A program made the translations under genes and the position numbers. Shown piece by piece: positions 11,315 through 22,494 of a DNA stretch of 64,000 nt. Source of the stretch: Adiantum capillus-veneris (Eukaryota > Streptophyta > Polypodiopsida > Polypodiales > Pteridaceae); the NCBI GenBank assembly GCA_014529385.2, contig CM043961.1:17102978-17166977 (forward strand), in the 5' to 3' direction. The notes below the pieces were generated by a model. The model searched no databases. It saw only the letters and a program-made list of their open reading frames with translations, and was not told the origin of the DNA. Position 1 is the stretch's first letter. Every line of letters starts with the position of its first letter.

Positions 11315-13113
11315 ATGATGACTCTTGAGGAGGTGGAACAAACCAAATACCAAGGGTACTCCATAAGGGATTGGATATTGGGCCAAGGACCAGAAACTAT
11401 TCCAAGAGATGAACATCTTGAGAGATCTTTTGAGAGTAATGTTAAGAAACCAGAAACCACCTCATCACGAAGAAAACCGAGTGACACTAAGGCCAGTCCA
11501 GGGCTACATGAGTCACTATTTCCAACAGACGGGTTTGAAGGACTCGAAACATGACCAACTGTCGGGAGACCGGGAGTTGAACTAAATAGACGTGTCAGAC
11601 CAGCTGATTTCTAGAAATGGGTCAAAAAATACAGTGGATATGGAGATCCATATGACCACTTAGCAAGCTTTAAGCAAGTGCTAAGAGCAGAACGTATATT
11701 TGATTTCCATACTCAATTCGAGGGGTTTGGAATGACATTAGAAGGAAAAGCATTGACATGGTTCCAAAACATTCCACCAAGGTCAATCATGGACTTATAT
11801 ACATTAGCTTAAGGATTTGTAGCTGCTTATTCCAAAACAAGGATCAAACACAATACGGTAGCTCAAATCTATAGCTTCAAACAGAAACAAGGTGAGTCTG
11901 TTAGGGATTGTGTAACTCGAATGAAGCAATACATTGCAAGATGTCCAAAGCTAGAGATACCTGCAAAAGAATGACTAGTATCATTGTTTCTAGAGGGACT
12001 GCTAAATAAAGAACTTCATGCTATACTGTATAGCAAGAAGCATACAACCCTAAAAGAGTGCGTGTTAGATGCTATTGACTTAGGAGACAATTGTGATATT
12101 TTCAACGAAGAAGATGTCCCTAAGGATAACCAAAGCAAGAAAACAACATCCACCAAACCAGCACAAGTGGGAACGGCTGCTGCAACACCACTTTTAGCCA
12201 TAGAAGACATGCTCAAAAGTATGAATGACATGATGAATAACATGTAAAAAACACCTATGAGGGGACCAGGACAAGGGATACCTCAACAGGGACAACCAAT
12301 TAGGCCGCAGAAATGGTGCACAATCAAGGGTAAATGGACCAACCATGAGACCAATGAGTGCTATTACCGACCAAAGTATGATGTGAATGTTCAATACGTG
12401 CCTATGAGACCACAAGGACAACCCATGTATAGATATCAGCCTAATATGGCCCCAGCTCAAAGACCACCAACGGGTATGGAAAGACCTCAACTTGTGTTGG
12501 GTCAACAACCTCCATATCCAGGACATAATGCAGTGCCTGTAAAGTACATGCATCTAGAGGGAGTCATAGATGAACAAGCACTAGTGCCTGTTACACCCTA
12601 TGTTGAGCCTAGTCCATCTACAGTAATGGTAGAAGGAGATTAGTATAATTCACATCCACCACCAATGGAAGAACCTGTGACTTATACTACACCCGAGCTT
12701 GCACCCATGCATTATGTAGCTAATCAAGGTTTTAGACCTCCAATGGTAAGACCCGTGATTAAGCTAAGAACTGGAAACTATCATAACTGTGGTGCAGATG
12801 ATCATTGGAAAAATGAATGCCCAGAGCCTGACAAGAACCTCAAGCTAGTTGAAGTTTATTGCGTGCAATCTTGCAAAAGGGAGGACACTTTCTTGAAGAT
12901 TTTCCAAAAAATTATTTAAACAAAGGTAAAATAGTAGTAAACATAGTCCAATTGATACCTAGTAGCTCATCCGAGAGTGAATCGATTGTTCCAATCAAGG
13001 TAATCACCAGAGCCCAGGCTAAGAAAAAAAAACATAACTCCTCTAACGATTCGAAAATACTAAAATTTTCTCTCAAAACACCAAAAAAAGCAGAAGCAAA
13101 AGGTATGATATGA
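11315..13113 (+). pseudogene. gag: capsid-like domain and degenerate zinc knuckles
   Basis: Mostly one frame with stops. The retrotransposon gag capsid domain lies at about 11615-12115: KALTWFQNIPPRSIMDLY, then FKQKQGESVRDCVTRM and LFLEGLLNKELHAILY. A Pro/Gln-rich linker follows (12257-12650). A degenerate knuckle HNCGADDHWKNEC at ~12784 has lost its first Cys; another Cys/His cluster (CTIKGKWTNHETNEC) lies near 12320. Near the end, ITRAQAKKKK is a basic RNA-binding-like stretch (frame change near 12880). Stops include TAG at ~11611 and TGA at 11972, both where Trp is plausible. Confidence 0.8.
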
Positions 13114-13172
13114 GAAAACCGAAACAAAGGGCTGGAATCGAGGAGAAAGCAAAGAAACTATTTTAGGAAAAA

Positions 13173-13955
13173 GTGAAAGAAACTGGAAACGAAATCAAGG
13201 AAACCACCGTGAAATCTGGAGGATCAATTTTGGTAGACAAAATTTTTGAGCCAGTTAATGCAGCTTTGGAAGCTTACCACGCAGGACTTAAAGCAGGCCG
13301 AAACATGAAAAACAAATGGAGAAACTATCGTTCTCCAGACATGGAAACAGCTAAGCTTTAAGCTTACCAAAATTTGGTAAAAATTACTCAAGAGATGCTG
13401 GAAAAACAAAAATCCAAGTTCGAAAGTATGGTAAAACCTGAGGAGCTTGTGGTAGGAACCAATAAAGAAAAATCCGAAGTGGTGGTGGAGCCCACCTTGA
13501 AACAACCACCTTGAAACAAAAGAGCCAGAACTTATAGCGCCGGACAACGAAGATCCCTTAGACGGAATTCCATTCGTAGAAGAAGACTGGCCATGACACT
13601 TATGGGGAAAAGTTAGAGAGATTAATGATGGGAGACTAACTCTGAAGTCAACTCCTATAGAAGAAGTTTGATTAGACAATCTACCTCCTGATATGGACAT
13701 GGATGTACAATCTTGTATGGGGACTGCGGCTCTGAAGCTTCAGGAATGTCTAAACCGTTGACTTTACAAACATTACCCTCTTACTTGGGAGATAACGAAG
13801 ATGAATCCATAGTGTGTAAAACCACTCAGATAAAGAGAGCAAAACAGACCCTAGAAGTAGACAACATCCATTCAATCATGTCTACACCCATCCAATGCAC
13901 TCTTACTTTAGGAGAACTGTTGAAAATTAGACCATATTTATGGAATAATCTATAG
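13173..13955 (+). pseudogene. gag-pro linker region, degraded
   Basis: Frames 13173-13361 and 13713-13955 lie between gag and the protease and share their lysine- and glutamate-rich composition. The first contains VNAALEAYHAGLKAGRNM. I recognise no domain. Frame changes and stops near 13361, 13515 and 13710 break it. Confidence 0.45.
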
Positions 13956-13959
13956 AAAA

Positions 13960-14860
13960 CTCTAGAGAAGGTGGGGATAACAGGGCTAATCGCAAAAAAT
14001 TTGGGAAAATTAAAACACGAAATGGATAACAAAGAGACTAGATCCATTCCAATGAACAAAGTTGGAGAATACTACAAAGGGGAAGAAGGAAACACAACCC
14101 TTTCAGTGAGATATAATGATATAGAATCATGGCAATACTGGATAGTGGGGCAGGCATAGCCATAGCCACGAAAGTAGTATGGGAATCCTAGAGACAACCA
14201 ACCATTAGACAAACTCGAATGAAATTACAATTGGCTGATGGACACATCCAAAGACCTTTAGGACTGCTTGAAAAAGTGATAGTTAATTCCTATGGGATTG
14301 AATATCAACACACTTTTGCCATATTAGACTTTGAAAAGAACCTCAACTACGAAATCATCTTGGGAAGACCTTTCATGCGACAAGTACAACTCATCCAAGA
14401 TTGGGGAAACAATTATTTGTACTTGAAGCAAATGGGATCAATAACAAGGGTTAATCTAAAAGATAACACTGATAGAGATGTCATGAAAACACCCATACAG
14501 GAGTTCGATTCAGTCTCTTCGGCTGAAACTAAGCTTCCATCTTGGTTGAACAAGGACACACCTATTTGGATGTGCGGAGCCTCAGAAAATGATAGCTTAA
14601 AACGAGAAGAACGTATTTTAGAAAGGGATTGCACAGACGAAGCTTATGTACCTAAACCCTTTCCAGAGCATTTGTTTGAGCCATTTGAGTGGACTCAAAT
14701 TTTAGCAACAATGGATGTATGTGCAAATACATCTATGCCTACTCAATTTTGCAATGAGGACGGTTATGATATAATTCCCATCCAAATGATCTCAACACTT
14801 CACATTGAAGAAGAAATTCAAGAATCCAAGGACTTGATGAAAGCTCAACAAGTCTTTTGA
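13960..14860 (+). pseudogene. Retropepsin-like aspartic protease (first copy)
   Basis: The catalytic motif Asp-Ser-Gly-Ala is encoded at 14141-14152 (ILDSGAGIAIATKV), in a frame that ends at 14190. After a frame change the domain continues at 14219-14410: LQLADGHIQRPLG, then the flap/C-terminal signature NYEIILGRPFMRQVQLIQDW (Ile-Leu-Gly-Arg-Pro near 14357-14371). The 213-codon frame to 14860 continues with an acidic linker toward RT. This is the position of protease in Ty3/gypsy polyproteins (gag-PR-RT). It is inactive as written because of the frame break. Confidence 0.85.
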
Positions 14861-15237
14861 GACCTCTACTAAGATACAACAGATGAGTTAGAAGGACATT
14901 CAGCTACTTCAGATGAATCGGGTCAGAAAAAGAACATGTGAGAACTAAACTACTCATAAAAGGAGGGGAGGAAAAGTTTTTTGACTTTCCTAACCAAAAA
15001 TCGAGAAGGCAGAAATGGTATAGAAGAAAAAGAGACACCAGAAACTTGAAGGCTAGACCTATGCCATCAGTCTCCAGTAGAACATAGTTTTTGATGTAGA
15101 TAGATGCACATGATTGTGTCAAGGATAAAATCACTGGTAGATATCCTTTAAATGAAAAACAGGGAATGTCAAAAACATTGAGAAAAACGAGAAAGGAAAC
15201 TCAAGTAAAACTGAAAAACTAGGACAAGAACTCGACC

Positions 15238-16473
15238 ATGACACGAGTTGAACGGAAAAAGAAATATCAAGAGTTGAAAAAAGCTCTAAAGGAGATATAT
15301 ACAACGAAAATGGAAACCACTGAGGATGATGGTAAGGATAGAATGAGTGTTCCATCCCATTACAAGAAATATACTCTCCAAGACCGGAAAATCATAGTCG
15401 AACAACCTGTTAGGGAACTACGAAAACATGGCGAGTCCTACGAAGGATCTAAAAACGCAAAAAAGATAGATCTAGTCAAAAAAGGAGAAGAGCTTAGACC
15501 TACCTACATTGCAAACGACCTGACATAAGAAGAAGAAGAGCTTTTGTTAAGCTTACTGAAAGAATACTGAGATATCTTAGCTTGGTCTTGTAAGGATCTC
15601 AAGGGTGTTGATCCAGAAATCTGTCAACATACCATACCTATGAGAGATGATGCAAAACCAAGCAGGCAAAGGCCATACACATATAATGAAACATTTTCCA
15701 AAAAGATTAAAGAAGATATTGAAAAGCTAAAGGAAGCCAAATTCATTTATGAAATTGAACACACAGATTGGGTGTCTCCAATTGTGGTAGTACCCAAGAA
15801 AAATGAAAAATTATGGGTGTGTGTCAATCTCAAGAAAGTGAATGCAGCTACCATTAGAGACAACTTTCCTCTTCCAATCATTGAGCATGTTTTAGAACGA
15901 GTTGCAAGAAAATAAGCTTACAGCTTTTTAGATGGATTTTTGGGATACAGTCAACTTTTGGTTGACCCCAAAGATCATCATAAAACTGCCTTTGCAACTG
16001 AATGGGGTATTTTTGCCTATCAGGTTATGCCTTTTGGGTTAACAAATGCTCCTGCTACCTTTCAAAGATTGATGAGCCATGCTTTTAAAGAATATCTTTG
16101 GAATTTCTTGGAAGTATATATGGATGATCTGTGTGTACATTCATCAATCCGGGCTGGTCATTTTGAACACCTCAAAAAGGTATTCGAAAAATGTAGACTT
16201 TTTAGGATTTGCTTAAATCTTGAAAAGTGCACATTCATGGGTAGACAAGGGAAAATTCTTGGACATATAGTGTCTAAAAATGGCATAGCTACCGATATGG
16301 ATAAAATTCATGTTATTGTTGATTTGCCTAGACTGACAACAGTCAAGGGGGTTCAAGCCTTCATGGGACATTGTGGATATTACAGACGGTTCATTTACAT
16401 GTATGCTATAATTGCAAAACCCATGTATAGCTTGATACACACTTTGAAGCTTGATTACATGAATCCTTCATGA
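15238..16473 (+). pseudogene. Reverse transcriptase of the Athila/Tat-like element
   Basis: After a degraded linker (15238-15528), RT starts near 15540. Motifs in order: WVSPIVVVPKKNEKLWVCVN (15768-15830), FPLPIIEHVLERV, a stop at 15913, FLDGFLGYSQL, ATEWGIFAYQVMPFGLTNAP (15997-16056), and the catalytic YMDD at 16117-16128. The connection follows: KILGHIVSKNGI and VQAFMGHCGYYRRFIYMY. The order and the LKGVDPEICQH lead place it in the plant Athila/Tat branch of Ty3/gypsy. The second half (15940-16473) is open for 177 codons; the linker and palm are broken by stops. Confidence 0.92.
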
Positions 16474-16479
16474 GCTTAA

Positions 16480-16960
16480 GCAAGCTCTCACCTCAGCTCC
16501 AATATTGAAAGAACCAGATTAGAATAAGGTATTTCACATACATGTAGATGCTTCCAATTTTGCCATTGGGTGTATACTAGCTCAACCAAGAGACGGGAAG
16601 ATTGATTTTCCTATTTCTTATGCTAGCCGACAGTTGAATATGGCAGAAAAGAACTATACCACCACCAAAAGAGAAGGACTAGGAATGATCTATGCCGTAT
16701 AAAAGTTTAGACATTACCTATTAGCAAACAAATTTGTGTTCTTTGTGGACCACCAACCCTTATTTTACTTGGTCAACAAGCCATGCAACACAGGAAGAAT
16801 AGTGAGATGGTTCATCATTCTTCTGGAATTTGATTTCACTGTAGTTGTAAAAAAGGGCACCACTCATCAAAGAGCAGATCATTTGTCAAGGATTGTTTCA
16901 AGAGAACCACCTAAGGGAGTAGATGATGATCTACCATATGCATATCTATTCTCCGTGGAA
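16480..16960 (+). pseudogene. RNase H of the Athila/Tat-like element
   Basis: The Ty3-type RNase H follows RT directly: HIHVDASNFAIGCILAQ (first catalytic Asp near 16540), YASRQLNMAEKNYTTTKREG, FFVDHQPLFYLVNK, and the terminal THQRADHLSRI near 16865-16895. Stops at 16519 (TAG, Trp position) and at about 16701 break it. I find no second, archaeal-type RNase H after it, in contrast with the element at 48206-56937. Confidence 0.88.
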
Positions 16961-17365
16961 ATGATACCTCGATGGTCGAAAAATATGGTATCATTGATGA
17001 CCATAGCTCAAGTGGATTTGCAAATACCACTTCCTATTACAGTTAGATTAATTGAGCAATCGGCTATGTATCAGTTACTAGCTGGAAGGTTATACAAAAG
17101 AAATCAAGATGGAATATTGCGTTTATACATTAATTCCAAGGAGAAAACCCAAAACCTAAGTCAAGCACATATTACCATAGTAGGACTTCACTTTGCGGAA
17201 GACTAAACTATCCAAATAATCTTGAGACTTGGAATATTTTGGCCAGCTATGCGGAGGGATGTTCATTCTTTTGTGAAAGATTGTCCTCAATGTAAAAAAC
17301 AAGCACCCATATCTCATGTAACATTGTTCCAAATGTCGCATGTTCCTAAGTGGAGTAACCATGTA
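16961..17365 (+). pseudogene. Integrase-type HHCC zinc finger, first of two
   Basis: Upstream of the integrase proper there is a complete zinc-finger layout: LLAGRLYKRNQDGILRLY, then HITIVGLH (His-x5-... pair near 17166-17190), GIFWPAMRRDVHSFVKD and CPQC near 17281-17292. A stop lies at 17204. A second module of the same design begins at 17402. The two share the pattern LY(K/R)R..D..LR and the W-W/P spacing, so duplication is more likely than a chance match. The segment between RNase H and this finger (VDDDLPYAYLF) is a linker. Confidence 0.7.
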
Positions 17366-17401
17366 GTTACTTACTTATTAAGGTGAACATGTCCTGAGGA
17401 T

Positions 17402-18718
17402 ATGAGTAAACGCCATCAAAGAGCAATTGAAACTGAAGCAAGAGACTATGCTCTTATTGGAAACCAATTGTATCGGAGAGGTAAAGATCAACATTTGCGT
17501 TTTTGTGCAAATAAAAACGAACACATTCCTATTATAGAACAAACACATGTGGGATTAGCTAGAGGTCACTTTTCTAGTGAAACCATCGCAGCAACAATCT
17601 TAATGGCAGGCATATGGTGGCCAACACTTTTTGCAGATATCAAGAAATATGTTCGAAGGTGTGATGCATGTCAAGGAGCTAAAATGCCAACATGTGTAGA
17701 TAACATGCCCTTAAGACCAATGATGGGGGCTAGAGCTTTTCCAAAATGGGGTATAGATTTATTTGGGCCAATACAACCACTTGCTTATAGAACCTAAGTT
17801 CGATATATCATTGTAGCTACGGACTATTTGACCAAGTGGGCCGAGGCTAAAGCAACTCAAAAGAATGATGCCAGAACCACAGCCTCATTCCTACATGAGT
17901 ATGTGTTCACAACATATGGACTGCCAATAGAAATTGTCAGTGATAGGGGAACTCATTTCCTCAATGAGGTAATTGAGTATTTGCTTAATGAATTTATGGT
18001 CATCTATAACAAATCAGCTCCTTATCACCCAAGAGCAAATGGACAAGGTGAGCATACGAATAAAATTATTAGCTCGGTATTGACTAAAGTGGTTCGTTCA
18101 GGATGGACAGATTGGGAAATGAATCTCCAAGCTGCTCTATGGGCTTATAGAGTTTCGTTCAAAACAGCTTTAAATGCTACACCCTTTAATCTTGTTTATG
18201 GTCTTGATGCCATACTGCCAATAGAATTTCTATTGCCGACATAAAGGGTAGCCAAGGATCTTGAGTGGACTGGACATGAATTGTCAGAGAGGCTTGAAGA
18301 TTTAGAAAAGCTTGATGAGCAAAGGCTAACTGCTGTTGCTCACATCTATGCACAAAAGCGAAAACAAAAACTGTTTTTTGATTCCCATCTTATTACAAAA
18401 ATCTGAAAAAAAGGGGCCTTAATTTTAATCTATTCCCTTAAGCAACACATTCCCAAGTTTAAGAAAAAGGGAAACGGATCGTTTGTCATTGAAGATGTAT
18501 CTCCAAGTGGAGCTGTTAAGTTGTCCACCCTAGATGGTGAACCAATGGCTAACTGGATTAGTGGATGTCATTTAAAGAAGTACAATTTGCTACTAACCAA
18601 TGAATTGCTAGAAAGGATGCATCCAACAAAGCAAAGAAAGATACAACAACAGCAAGTTATTGATGAAGCCCAAGGAGAAGCTCGACTTCGAGTACCCAAG
18701 AAGAAAGCTGCTCTATAA
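17402..18718 (+). pseudogene. Integrase: second HHCC zinc finger, catalytic core and C-terminus
   Basis: The zinc finger is QTHVGLARGHFSSETI (His pair near 17548-17571) with RCDACQ near 17659. The core follows: FPKWGIDLFGP (first Asp), a stop at 17796, YLTKWAEAKATQ, IEIVSDRGTHFLNEV (second Asp), and SAPYHPRANGQGEHTNK with the catalytic Glu. LQAALWAYRVSFKTALNATP and GLDAILPIEFLLPT close the core at 18243. The C-terminal part (18244-18718) is frame-broken and includes LDGEPMANWISGCHLKKY. There is no chromodomain. DD(35)E residues appear retained, but three stops break the frame. Confidence 0.9.
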
Positions 18719-18789
18719 AATCAACAAATACCTATTCCCATCAACACTCTGGATATAACGGAAAGATGCAGTGTCAACAGATGATGAAT

Positions 18790-19133
18790 GGTTAGACGGA
18801 ATGGATTTCCCTATCAAAGTACATCTGAACAGTCATAGCACAAATGCATTGGTTGACACAGGAGCTCGAGTTAATGCAATCAATTATTCCACCTACAAGA
18901 AAGCCACGAGTCAAGCTTGAACAATGGGAATATCGACTATTAAAGGATGCAACAAGAACCCAACACCAACGTTGAGAGTAGTCAACTTAAATGTGATAGT
19001 ACATGGATGTTCATGCCCTCATCAATTTGTATGCTTACCAGATGAACACGTGAATGAAACAATGATTCTTGGAATCCCATGGATGCGGCAGTACTAGATT
19101 GGAATACCAATCAACTCAAGCTATCACCTAAAG
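18790..19133 (+). pseudogene. Second retropepsin-like domain, downstream of integrase
   Basis: In one frame, TNALVDTGARVNAINYSTY places Asp-Thr-Gly at 18855-18863; after a stop the frame goes on to NETMILGIPWM (Ile-Leu-Gly at 19065-19073). A shifted frame then reads LDWNTNQLKLSPKGGTVIVP (19094-19153). This is the N-to-C order of a retropepsin: catalytic triplet, about 70 residues, ILG, then the Asp-Trp strand. The sequence is not a copy of the first protease (DSGA, ILGRPF); the ILGIPW...DW ending looks more like another Ty3 lineage. A protease after integrase is unusual in LTR retrotransposons. Confidence 0.65.
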
Positions 19134-19856
19134 GTGGAACAGTCATTGTTCCAATTGCACCAAGCAAAGAGGAATGGAAAGGAGGTTACCAACAGAGCAA
19201 TACGAAGTAATGAATCTTCTCCATCCTATAGAAAAGAAAATGCTACAAGTAGCATGCAAGGAGTCAGGAAAATTTGGGTACCAAAGACACAGCTTAAGAA
19301 CAAGCCGATTCAAATCTGGGTGCTCAAAAAATCATCTACAATACCAAAGACGGTTCCAACGTTCAAAACACAAAGAAGAGCATCTTCGAGCAGGGAACCT
19401 AACACGAAATGGATTTGGAAGAAAAAGGAGCACTTATCTTCTAAGCAAAGTGTAAAACCAATCAAGCAATGGAGAGTTAAGTCTCAGAAGACTCAACCAC
19501 ATCATTTTGACCCAAGCAAACCAAGATACCAATGTCGGGTAAAAGCTCGACAACAATCACTATTGATATCGACAGCTCAAGAAATCAGTATACCAAAGCA
19601 TCCCGACGGTACAATAAAGCAAAGAGCACACAAGCTACAAGATTTGCTCTGTGGAAGACAACAAAAGAAAACCTCGACATCAGAAACCCTTAAGTTAATT
19701 ACTCAAGACCCAAATCTTACACAACATAATGGTTTGAACTTCATTGATCTTCAAAGCATGGTAGAGCCAACCAAGGCTATGCATAGACACGATTGTTCAA
19801 CCCATGCACACAGTCGCCCCGGAGTATGCCATCTAGCAGGGGTGGAAGGAAACTAA
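19134..19856 (+). CDS. Basic, Trp/Lys-rich 240-codon ORF of unknown function
   Basis: The longest uninterrupted frame downstream of the integrase. It is very basic and carries repeated Trp-basic clusters (KIWVPKTQ, IQIWVLKK, TKWIWKKK, KQWRVKSQ) within residues ~45-125. I recognise no catalytic motif. The frame is the one that carries Asp-Thr-Gly upstream, so it may be the tail of that protein rather than a separate gene; the ATG is simply the first in the frame. The last ~70 codons lie in a segment that is duplicated at 23604. Could be a nucleic-acid-binding tail, by composition only. Confidence 0.45.
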   Translation: MEQSLFQLHQAKRNGKEVTNRAIRSNESSPSYRKENATSSMQGVRKIWVPKTQLKNKPIQIWVLKKSSTIPKTVPTFKTQRRASSSREPNTKWIWKKKEHLSSKQSVKPIKQWRVKSQKTQPHHFDPSKPRYQCRVKARQQSLLISTAQEISIPKHPDGTIKQRAHKLQDLLCGRQQKKTSTSETLKLITQDPNLTQHNGLNFIDLQSMVEPTKAMHRHDCSTHAHSRPGVCHLAGVEGN

Positions 19857-19911
19857 ATAATTAAGGGCAATGTCTGAAGAGGGAGGAAAAAGTTTGATGT
19901 TAACATGTGAT

Positions 19912-20138
19912 TGTTACCATATACATGTGGTAGTGATGTGTGTGAACACACTAGGACCGCCGGGGCATTTTTTCCCTCTTTAGGAGGTTTTTTCCCCCGA
20001 GCATTGTATATACTCCCATCACTCTAGGGCTACCTATCTTTCCATTACACACTAAGTAACACACTCTCTATTGTGTGCCTTGAGCTTCCTTCGTCTTCTC
20101 CAAGCTGTGTGCGTTTCTCTGCAACCCTAATTCTAACA
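19912..20138 (+). repeat. 5' LTR of the small copia element
   Basis: TGTTACCATATACATG to CTAATTCTAACA; contains GTATATACTCCCATC, a possible TATA region, near 20005. Partner LTR at 23329. Confidence 0.95.
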
Positions 20139-20140
20139 AT

Positions 20141-20157
20141 TGGTATTAGAGCAGGTT
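20141..20157 (+). other. Primer-binding site, tRNA-Met type
   Basis: TGGTATTAGAGCAGGTT two bases after the LTR. Plant copia elements use TGGTATCAGAGC; one mismatch. Confidence 0.9.
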
Positions 20158-20500
20158 GCGTCCTCCCGAGCTTAGTCTCTAGCTTCTCCAGCACACGCCT
20201 GCTCACTTTCTACGATTTTAGTGAGCTTTGGCAAGCGTTCGCAGGTCGACAAAAATTTTGGGCAATCTCGTAGAGCTCGGTCTGCTCAGATTTTTGATTT
20301 GGGCTCATCTCGGCCTCCGTTTCCACTACAAGCAGGTCTGCACAGGCAATTTCGTCATTTTGTGCAGAAATTCTGTCAGTGCCGTTTTCTGCATAATAGG
20401 TGCCTTATAGTCTTCTATGGTTTGTGCTATATAGCACGTGTTGTTCCCGCTCCGTTTCTCCTATTTTCGGGTAGTTTTCACATCAGGTGCAGTATTTACC

Positions 20501-21455
20501 ATGGCTGACAACAACACATATGTGTTCAAGATGTTTGTTGCTGAGGACAGGTTGGATGGGGACAACTACCCTATGTGGGATTATATGATGCAACATGTCC
20601 TTGTGTCAAAGGGCGTCTAGAATATTGTACACGGCGTTGATGTACGTCCTAGTTCTGAGGATGTAGGCGATGTTGAGGATGTTGCAGGTCTTGCTGCAAG
20701 GATTGCAGCTATTAGAGTTGTTTTGCCTACGGCAGAACAAGCTCGTTGGGATGTAAAGGATGCGCAGGATCATGCATTGATTGCGTTGTCTGTGAAGCGC
20801 ATCATTGTTCCTCACATCCGTTCACCAAAATCTGCAAAACAGGCTTGGGATATTTTGGCTGGTCTTTATGCAAGTCGCAATGAAGCTAAAATTGGTTTGC
20901 TGCATAAAGAGCTGGAGTCGAAGATTATGCATGATGAAGATGATATGGACACTTTCCTTGCTAGTGTCAAGGATATCAATGAGCAACTCATTTCTGCAGG
21001 TGAAGTCATTTCAGACAGCTCCCTAGTGCAGACTGTTCTTGATGCCTTACCAGATTCTTACCAGACTTTTGCTAGTACTTGGAGACTTATGACCCAAGGA
21101 AATCTTGAAGTTGTCAAGTTTGATGCATTATGCACATTGCTGTTGGAAGAGTCACTTTCCAGAAAAAATAGGACTAGGCAGCGTGCAGATGAACAATGCT
21201 TTTATTGCTTCTGAAAGAAAGGGTGGTAACAGCAATGCAGCCACTTCTTATGGTTCTGCTGCGAGTGGCAAAACTTTTGTTCCTAATGCTTCTGCAGGCA
21301 ACAATTCGTCTAGAAATTCTCGTGATAAGGGCAAAAACAAGATGCATTTCCATTATAGAGCTAATGATCATTTGATCAAGCAGTGTCCTAAGTTGAAGGC
21401 CAAAGAGGCTAAGAAGAAAGAGGGTGGTTCCACTACAAATGCTGGTTCCACTACA
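20501..21455 (+). pseudogene. Copia gag with degenerate zinc knuckle
   Basis: Starts at MADNNTYVF (20501). The copia gag domain reads LDGDNYPMWDYMMQHVLVSK, a TAG at 20618 where Trp is expected, then WDVKDAQDHALIALSV, AWDILAGLYASRNEAK and SLVQTVLDALPDSY up to 21214. A frameshift near 21180 leads to a Ser/Asn-rich linker and a knuckle HFHYRANDHLIKQC (~21346-21387) in which the first two Cys are lost. A GGSTTNA unit is repeated in tandem near 21425-21460. Confidence 0.88.
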
Positions 21456-22494
21456 AATGCAGCCATTGTTGAGTCTTGTGTGAAAGGAGACTGTGATGCT
21501 GATGTTGATGCAGAATGGGCTTTTAGCGCAGAGTGCACTTACAATCATGCTGTCCATGATGCATGCTTGTCAGTTGATGCAGATTCACATGTGTGGTATT
21601 TCGACAGTGGCGCTACAAAGCACATTACCTCACATCGTGAATTGTTTACCTCTCTCTAGTCTGTCCCTCATGGGAATTCAGTCACTTGTGTCAACAATGC
21701 CTCTTATCCGGTTCATGGAGTTGGAAAGATTGTGCTTACTGCTGCAAATGGCACTTCCTTCACACTTGTTGATGCACTTTATGTACCTGGGATCAAGAAG
21801 AATCTCTTGTCTGTATCCGCACTTGCTAGACTTGGACTTGTAATCAAATTTGTGGATGATAGATGTACAGTTCATGATCTCAGTTTTGGTGATGAAATTG
21901 TTGCATCTAGCCTTTTGTGCCGTGGATTGTATAAGCTCACTTTGTATGACAAGTGTGGACAAAATTTTGCAAATGCTGTTGCAGATTCAAGGGCTATTTC
22001 AGATGCAAAACTTTGGCATGCACGTTTTGGTCATCTCAATTTTGCCAGTTTGCTGCGTTTGCAAAAATCTGATATGGTTGCTTCTTTGCCGCCTCTTGAA
22101 GCACCTATCAAACATGTTTGTGAAGGCTGTATTTTGGGTAAGATGTAGCGTTCTAAGTTTCCAAAGGATGGTTCAGTTCGGCCAAATGCAGGTTGCAGCT
22201 TGTGCATAATGATGTTTGTGGGCCCATGCAAACTCCGTCTTTGGGCAATTACCTATACTTCGTGACTTTCATTGATGATTACTCTAGGCATGCATGGGTA
22301 TTTCCGCTTAAAGCAAAGTCCGAAGTTTTTATGTGCTTCAAACAATTTCTGGCTATGGCTGAAAATGTCTCGAAATGTACTATGGGCACCCTCCGTTCCG
22401 ATCGAGGGGGGGAGTATGTCTCATGAATTTAATGCATTTCTGGCTAGTCGTGGGATAAAACACCAATGTACAGTGCCTTATACACCTCAACAAA
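21456..22494 (+). pseudogene. Copia protease, GAG-pre-integrase and truncated integrase
   Basis: Protease motif YFDSGATKHITSHRE (Asp-Ser-Gly near 21602), stop at 21657, then ALYVPGIKKNLLSVSAL, the GAG-pre-integrase block LWHARFGHLNFASLLRLQK and CEGCILGKM. A stop at ~22146 and frame changes follow. The integrase core begins MQLVHNDVCGPM and TFIDDYSRHAWVF, continues to LRSDRGGEYVS (~22425), changes frame, and ends at YTPQQNG (~22494). At that point an internal deletion joins it to RT. Confidence 0.9.

Noticed and set aside
15131-15355. Minus-strand Phe/Ser-rich ORF (and similar ones at 13224-13700, 26457-26990, 27225-27794)
   Set aside because: Antisense of lysine/glutamate-rich coding, which gives Phe/Leu/Ser-rich frames by composition.
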